Position numbers and translations under genes: made by a program. Below are positions 63,693 through 64,000 of a stretch of DNA of 64,000 bases, one piece after another. The notes beneath the pieces were generated by a model, which saw nothing but the letters and a program-made list of their open reading frames with translations, did not search any database and was not told the DNA's origin. Source of the stretch: Ignavibacteria bacterium (GTDB lineage: Bacteria > Bacteroidota > Ignavibacteria > Tepidaquicellales > Tepidaquicellaceae); assembly GCA_016709315.1 (NCBI GenBank), contig JADJMZ010000006.1:62001-126000 (forward strand). The letters run 5' to 3'. Each line of letters begins with the position of its first letter. Position 1 is the first letter of the stretch.

Positions 63693-64000
63693 ATGAAAAT
63701 TCAGTTAAAAGAAATCTGTCACGGAAGAAGCGGAGACAAGGGAGATGCTGCAAACATTGGTTTGATTGCATACAACAAAGACAGTTATGAATTAATAAAA
63801 AAAGAAGTTACCGCTGAGAAAGTTAAAAAATATTTCAAAGATATCTGCCTTGGTGAAGTTTTGAGGTATGAAATGCCGAATGTAAATGCTCTGAATTTCA
63901 TTTTGAATAACACTTTAGGCGGCGGCGGAACAGTGTCTTTAAAGCTTGACGCACAGGGCAAAACTCTTGCTTCAGCTTTACTGAAGATGGAAATTGAAAA
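63693..64000 (+). CDS. AtuA C-terminal-like ferredoxin-fold protein, 3' end outside window
   Basis: The ATG at 63693 opens a frame that begins MKIQLKEICHGRSGDKGDAA, then NIGLIAYN, LRYEMPNVNALNFIL and NNTLGGGGTVSLKLDAQG, running to the window end. The HGRSGDKGD-AN start is typical of the small AtuA-related domain, which is found alone or fused to AtuA in acyclic terpene and acyl-CoA metabolism. About 102 residues are visible and most of the domain is present. It follows the ICMT-like gene by 14 bases. Confidence 0.72.
   Translation, partial: MKIQLKEICHGRSGDKGDAANIGLIAYNKDSYELIKKEVTAEKVKKYFKDICLGEVLRYEMPNVNALNFILNNTLGGGGTVSLKLDAQGKTLASALLKMEIE

Overview
The window looks like a chromosome segment of a low-GC member of the Bacteroidota/Chlorobi assemblage, most likely an Ignavibacteria-like lineage. 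The main evidence is a type IX secretion C-terminal sorting domain (NFPNPFNPNT...SGVYFYRL) on the protein at 37858-38898 and on two gene remnants, together with complete outer-membrane and lipid A genes, few clear Shine-Dalgarno sequences and AT-rich DNA. This is inference from sequence features, not a database placement.

Layout. Positions 1-3362 (minus) carry a translation operon: ffh, rpsP, a KH protein, rimM and trmD. Positions 3363-13390 are an accessory island: short inverted-repeat elements, then four Rhs/YD-repeat C-terminal toxin cassettes each followed by a candidate immunity gene, bracketed by 177-bp direct copies of a palindromic repeat. Positions 13391-19560 hold a 21-bp tandem array, an unknown helical protein, a transketolase half, an HtrA protease and a bactofilin, with two inverted copies of a 295-298 bp miniature transposon-like element and tandem repeats. 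Positions 19626-30065 hold a GlcD-like oxidase, a thioesterase, nadC, three tandem secreted paralogues, a flippase, lexA, purB and a PDZ/GAF/PP2C regulator. Positions 30264-45091 hold a patatin-barrel fusion, a transporter with thiN, a BatA protein, a T9SS cargo protein, rseP, dxr, a TlpA-like lipoprotein and an ECF sigma/anti-sigma pair, with two tRNAs. Positions 45092-64000 hold a DinB-like protein, tRNA-Asn, xseAB, dxs, miaB, an envelope-lipid block (LpxL-like, GT9, lpxK, DUF374 acyltransferase, lpxB), ribDE, an amine oxidase, and a type III polyketide synthase with an isoprenylcysteine-methyltransferase-like partner.

How they work together. The housekeeping parts serve translation, isoprenoid precursor synthesis (dxs, dxr), lipid A synthesis and envelope stress (ECF sigma, membrane anti-sigma, RseP, HtrA). 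The most unusual part is the Rhs array. The tips resemble Ntox44, a BECR-type RNase, a DUF3238-like domain and a Tlde1-like L,D-transpeptidase, and the immunity partners (lipoprotein, soluble, membrane, membrane) suit different sites of toxin action.

Caveat. Several genes have single-base frameshifts at short homopolymers (ffh, htrA, the LpxL-like gene and about ten in the Rhs region). Outside the Rhs region these look like sequencing or assembly errors. Inside it, error and genuine decay cannot be separated from the sequence alone.
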